Source of the DNA: Chitinophagales bacterium
GTDB taxonomy: Bacteria; Bacteroidota; Bacteroidia; Chitinophagales; UBA2359
DNA: 16,325 nucleotides
Reading direction: 5' to 3'
Assembly: GCA_020629595.1 (NCBI GenBank)
Contig: JAHDDA010000013.1
Coordinates: 1-16,325 of the forward strand
Shown here: piece after piece, positions 14,423 through 16,325 of the stretch
How positions within the stretch are numbered: the first letter of the stretch is position 1
Layout of the letters: every line of letters starts with the position of its first letter
Made by a program: the position numbers and the translations under genes
The notes under the pieces: model-generated
Seen by the model: only the letters and a program-made list of their open reading frames with translations
Database searches by the model: none
Told to the model about the DNA's origin: nothing

Positions 14423-15646
14423 TCAAAGATACCACCGCATCAATTCATTCTTTAAATGGTGATATTCATATTCCATATCAAGATATTTAAAGTGCATTTC
14501 TTTATAATCTAAAAGGTTATTTACATAATCTTGAATGGTCATTTCACCTAAATCAAGAGCAATTTCAAGCGTTTGTTCATAATGTTCAAGTTTTGCCAAA
14601 GAAACTTCATATTTGGTTAAATAGCGTTCAATGGTCATTAATTTACTGTATAAGTCAAAAACCTCACGTTGTATCATTTGCTTTTGATTGCTCATTAAAT
14701 ATTGCCTATAATGCACTTCTAATTTATTGGCTTTAACATTTCGTTTATTCGACCAAAGTGGTAAATTTAAACCTGCATAAATACCGTGTACACTCCAGCG
14801 TTCTTCAACTTGCATTGAATAACCCAAATCTAAAACAGGTAAATTGGCTCTTTTAGTTACTTGTAATTGTTCTTCGCCCAATAAAATATCTTGCTCGTAT
14901 TTTAGGTAAGTTACATCATTATCTAAGGCTTGTTTCTGAATTAAATCCATTGGTAATAAAAACGAATTAGGTTCATAAACTTGGTCATCTAAGTAAATGT
15001 GTTTATTGCCATTAAGCAAAGCTAAATCGTGTTGAATTTCTAACTTTTCAATTTCTAACTGGTTCAATTCATTTTCAAAATCAAGGTCGAGAATTACGGC
15101 TTTTTGTTGTTCTAAAATACTTACGCTACCAATATTAAAAAGTGTGTCATAGGCTTCTACTAATTTTTCGGCTTCTTGCTTGAAAATTTTGACCAATCTT
15201 ATTTTTTTATTGGTATGAATTAAACGATAACAATGTTGCTTTGCCTCTAAAAGTACCTTTTGTCTTATTTCTATTTCTTGGGCATCTAAGTAATTGCGTA
15301 ATTGTTTTCCTCTTGAATCAATAGATTTATAATAACGTGGCAAACGAAATTCTTGCCCTATTTTAAGGTTGTAAAAATTATGTCTATTGTTGGGAACGTT
15401 TTCTAGATGAGGAAAGCCAGGTTTTCCTAAAAATAAATAATTCGATTCAATATGCAACCCCGTAAGGCTTTTTTCTTTCATCGAATCGTAATAACGAGCT
15501 TGTTTTAGGCGAGTAAAAGCCTTTAAGTCGGTATTATACTGCTCTATTTGTCGTAAAATACGTTCAATGTTTTCGTTTTGTGCAGAAAGTGAAAACGAAA
15601 TAAATAGCAGGTAAAAGATACTTGATATGAAATTTATTTTTTTCAA
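14423..15646 (-). CDS. TolC-family outer-membrane efflux protein
   Basis: 407 residues from a TTG start at 15646; a stop codon lies in frame just upstream and no ATG occurs before residue 56, while the TTG gives a proper signal peptide (MKK, hydrophobic stretch 5-20, cleavage 'SLSA|Q' after 22). The mature part has the TolC/OEP pattern of two repeats of long coiled-coil helices (about 105-210 and 310-405, heptad-rich 'LEIEKLEIQHDLALLNG', 'EYEYHHLKNELMRWYL') and short amphipathic beta-strands (about 60-105 and 270-300, including 'GIYAGLNLPLW'). It should form the outer-membrane channel of a tripartite efflux or secretion complex. No membrane-fusion or RND partner is adjacent in the window; grpE lies 206 bp downstream and appears independent. 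Slightly shorter than usual (about 430-480). Confidence 0.82.
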   Translation of the reverse strand: MKKINFISSIFYLLFISFSLSAQNENIERILRQIEQYNTDLKAFTRLKQARYYDSMKEKSLTGLHIESNYLFLGKPGFPHLENVPNNRHNFYNLKIGQEFRLPRYYKSIDSRGKQLRNYLDAQEIEIRQKVLLEAKQHCYRLIHTNKKIRLVKIFKQEAEKLVEAYDTLFNIGSVSILEQQKAVILDLDFENELNQLEIEKLEIQHDLALLNGNKHIYLDDQVYEPNSFLLPMDLIQKQALDNDVTYLKYEQDILLGEEQLQVTKRANLPVLDLGYSMQVEERWSVHGIYAGLNLPLWSNKRNVKANKLEVHYRQYLMSNQKQMIQREVFDLYSKLMTIERYLTKYEVSLAKLEHYEQTLEIALDLGEMTIQDYVNNLLDYKEMHFKYLDMEYEYHHLKNELMRWYL

Positions 15647-15651
15647 GATTT

Positions 15652-15659
15652 CAAAGCTA
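15652..15659 (-). promoter_or_regulatory. TAnnTTTG-type -7 element at the TolC-family gene
   Basis: TAGCTTTG on the minus strand is an exact -7 match ending 5 bases before the TTG start at 15646, which would put transcription start at or next to the start codon. No -33 element is visible at the right distance, so it may be chance. Confidence 0.25.
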
Positions 15660-15716
15660 TTGAAGAAATATTGTTTTTCCTAAAAGTAGATGTGTTTAAC
15701 AGTTCTTTTTGGAAAA

Positions 15717-16217
15717 TTACAAATACAACTCCATATAATACTCATCTAAATAAACACCATTTACAAACAATTCGTTTTTGAAAAGTCCTACATATTCAAA
15801 ACCCATTTTTTCGTACAAAGCTCGTGCAGCAGTTTGATTTGCTCCAACACCCAAACGTATTTTGGTAAATTGATTTTTCGCTTTTATAATATCAATTTGT
15901 CTTTTCATTAATTTAGTAGCAACTCCTTTTCCTCTATAATTGGGGCTAACATACATTCCTACAAAATGAGCAATGTGTCGCATTTTTCGATATTTTTCAT
16001 CGGAATAGAAACTACAAGTACCCACAAACTTACCATTACATTCTGCAACCAAAGAATTTAAAGCCCTAACCGACCAATATGCTTCATCAGAATTTACAGC
16101 TCGATCATAAGAACTACCAAAAGCTTCAGGATCATTCTTTAAACTTTCTAAACGCAATGCCTTGTATTCTTCAATACGATTTTCTGGTGTATAAAAAATT
16201 GAAATTTCTTCTTTCAT
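15717..16217 (-). CDS. GNAT-family N-acetyltransferase
   Basis: 166 residues from the ATG at 16217. A longer frame from a TTG at 16244 is possible, but that codon lies inside a perfect promoter -7 box, so the shorter form is preferred. The GNAT fold is clear: N-terminal 'EEYKALRLESLKNDPEAFGSS' helix region, beta4 'FVGMYVSPNYRGKGVATKLM' with the acetyl-CoA pyrophosphate loop R-G-K-G-V-A (residues 95-100), and motif B 'NQTAARALYEKMGFEYVG' with the conserved Tyr at about 135. The family transfers an acetyl group from acetyl-CoA to an amine of a protein, antibiotic, polyamine or amino acid; the substrate cannot be inferred. The 'LRLESLKNDPEAFGSS' opening is common in general-purpose acetyltransferases of unknown substrate. 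It is separate from the downstream TolC-family gene by 70 bp. Confidence 0.88.
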   Translation of the reverse strand: MKEEISIFYTPENRIEEYKALRLESLKNDPEAFGSSYDRAVNSDEAYWSVRALNSLVAECNGKFVGTCSFYSDEKYRKMRHIAHFVGMYVSPNYRGKGVATKLMKRQIDIIKAKNQFTKIRLGVGANQTAARALYEKMGFEYVGLFKNELFVNGVYLDEYYMELYL

Positions 16218-16241
16218 CTGAAAGTTATTAATTGGATATAT

Positions 16242-16249
16242 CAAATATA
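16242..16249 (-). promoter_or_regulatory. Bacteroidota -7 element for the acetyltransferase gene
   Basis: Minus-strand TATATTTG is an exact TAnnTTTG match, 25 bases before the ATG at 16217, predicting a leader of about 18 bases. A CAAA (plus 16275-16278), TTTG on the minus strand, is present but 25 bases away, longer than the usual 19-21. The match makes the upstream TTG at 16244 an unlikely start codon. Confidence 0.5.
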
Positions 16250-16325
16250 ATTTTATTTAACCTTAGTTGTAAACCAAAGAAATCAAAGCCTTAAATTTCA
16301 AAATTAACTTATTGTAAAACTCTTA

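Overview
The window is AT-rich DNA from a member of the Bacteroidota. Three things point there: a secreted protein ending in a type IX secretion (T9SS)-like C-terminal domain, several upstream regions carrying the TAnnTTTG -7 promoter element of that phylum, and a DnaJ with a reduced zinc finger of a kind I recall from the group. Shine-Dalgarno sites are mostly absent, as is usual there. The genus cannot be named from this sequence. I see no insertion sequence, phage gene, tRNA, rRNA or CRISPR array, so this looks like ordinary chromosome.

Layout, left to right. The 3' end of a large secreted protein with two dockerin/EF-hand-like calcium loops (3-584, +) converges on an OsmC-family thiol peroxidase (596-1015, -). 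A strong hairpin terminator (1063-1107) separates OsmC from the most unusual gene, an 853-residue protein (1120-3681, -). It joins a Zc3h12a-like NYN ribonuclease domain, two or three cold-shock-like beta-barrels and a roughly 400-residue Lys/Ala/Thr-rich histone H1-like tail. Its 440-bp upstream region holds several inverted repeats. Next is a two-gene minus-strand operon, a redoxin-like lipoprotein followed by a VOC-fold protein (5198-4121), with a good promoter match. It is transcribed divergently from a solitary galactokinase gene (5259-6362, +).

The gap after galK contains a compact GC-richer fold followed by an AT-rich terminator-like hairpin (about 6400-6510), a candidate leader or small RNA. 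Then come a cyclase/kynurenine formamidase-like enzyme (6630-7385, +), an acyl-CoA dehydrogenase (7531-8709, +) with its own -7 box and terminator, and a 1153-residue secreted protein with Asp-box beta-propeller repeats, a PKD domain and a T9SS-type tail (8832-12293, +).

The right third is on the minus strand. It runs GNAT acetyltransferase, TolC-family outer-membrane protein, grpE, dnaJ, with a dnaJ terminator at 12316-12348 facing the secreted-protein gene. grpE and dnaJ form a chaperone operon (co-chaperones of DnaK, which is not in the window). The gap between them carries a striking hairpin made of TGAGA/TCTCA blocks repeated every 8 bases. The observations most worth following are the NYN/cold-shock/H1-tail protein, the octamer-periodic hairpin, and the unassigned structured RNA after galK.
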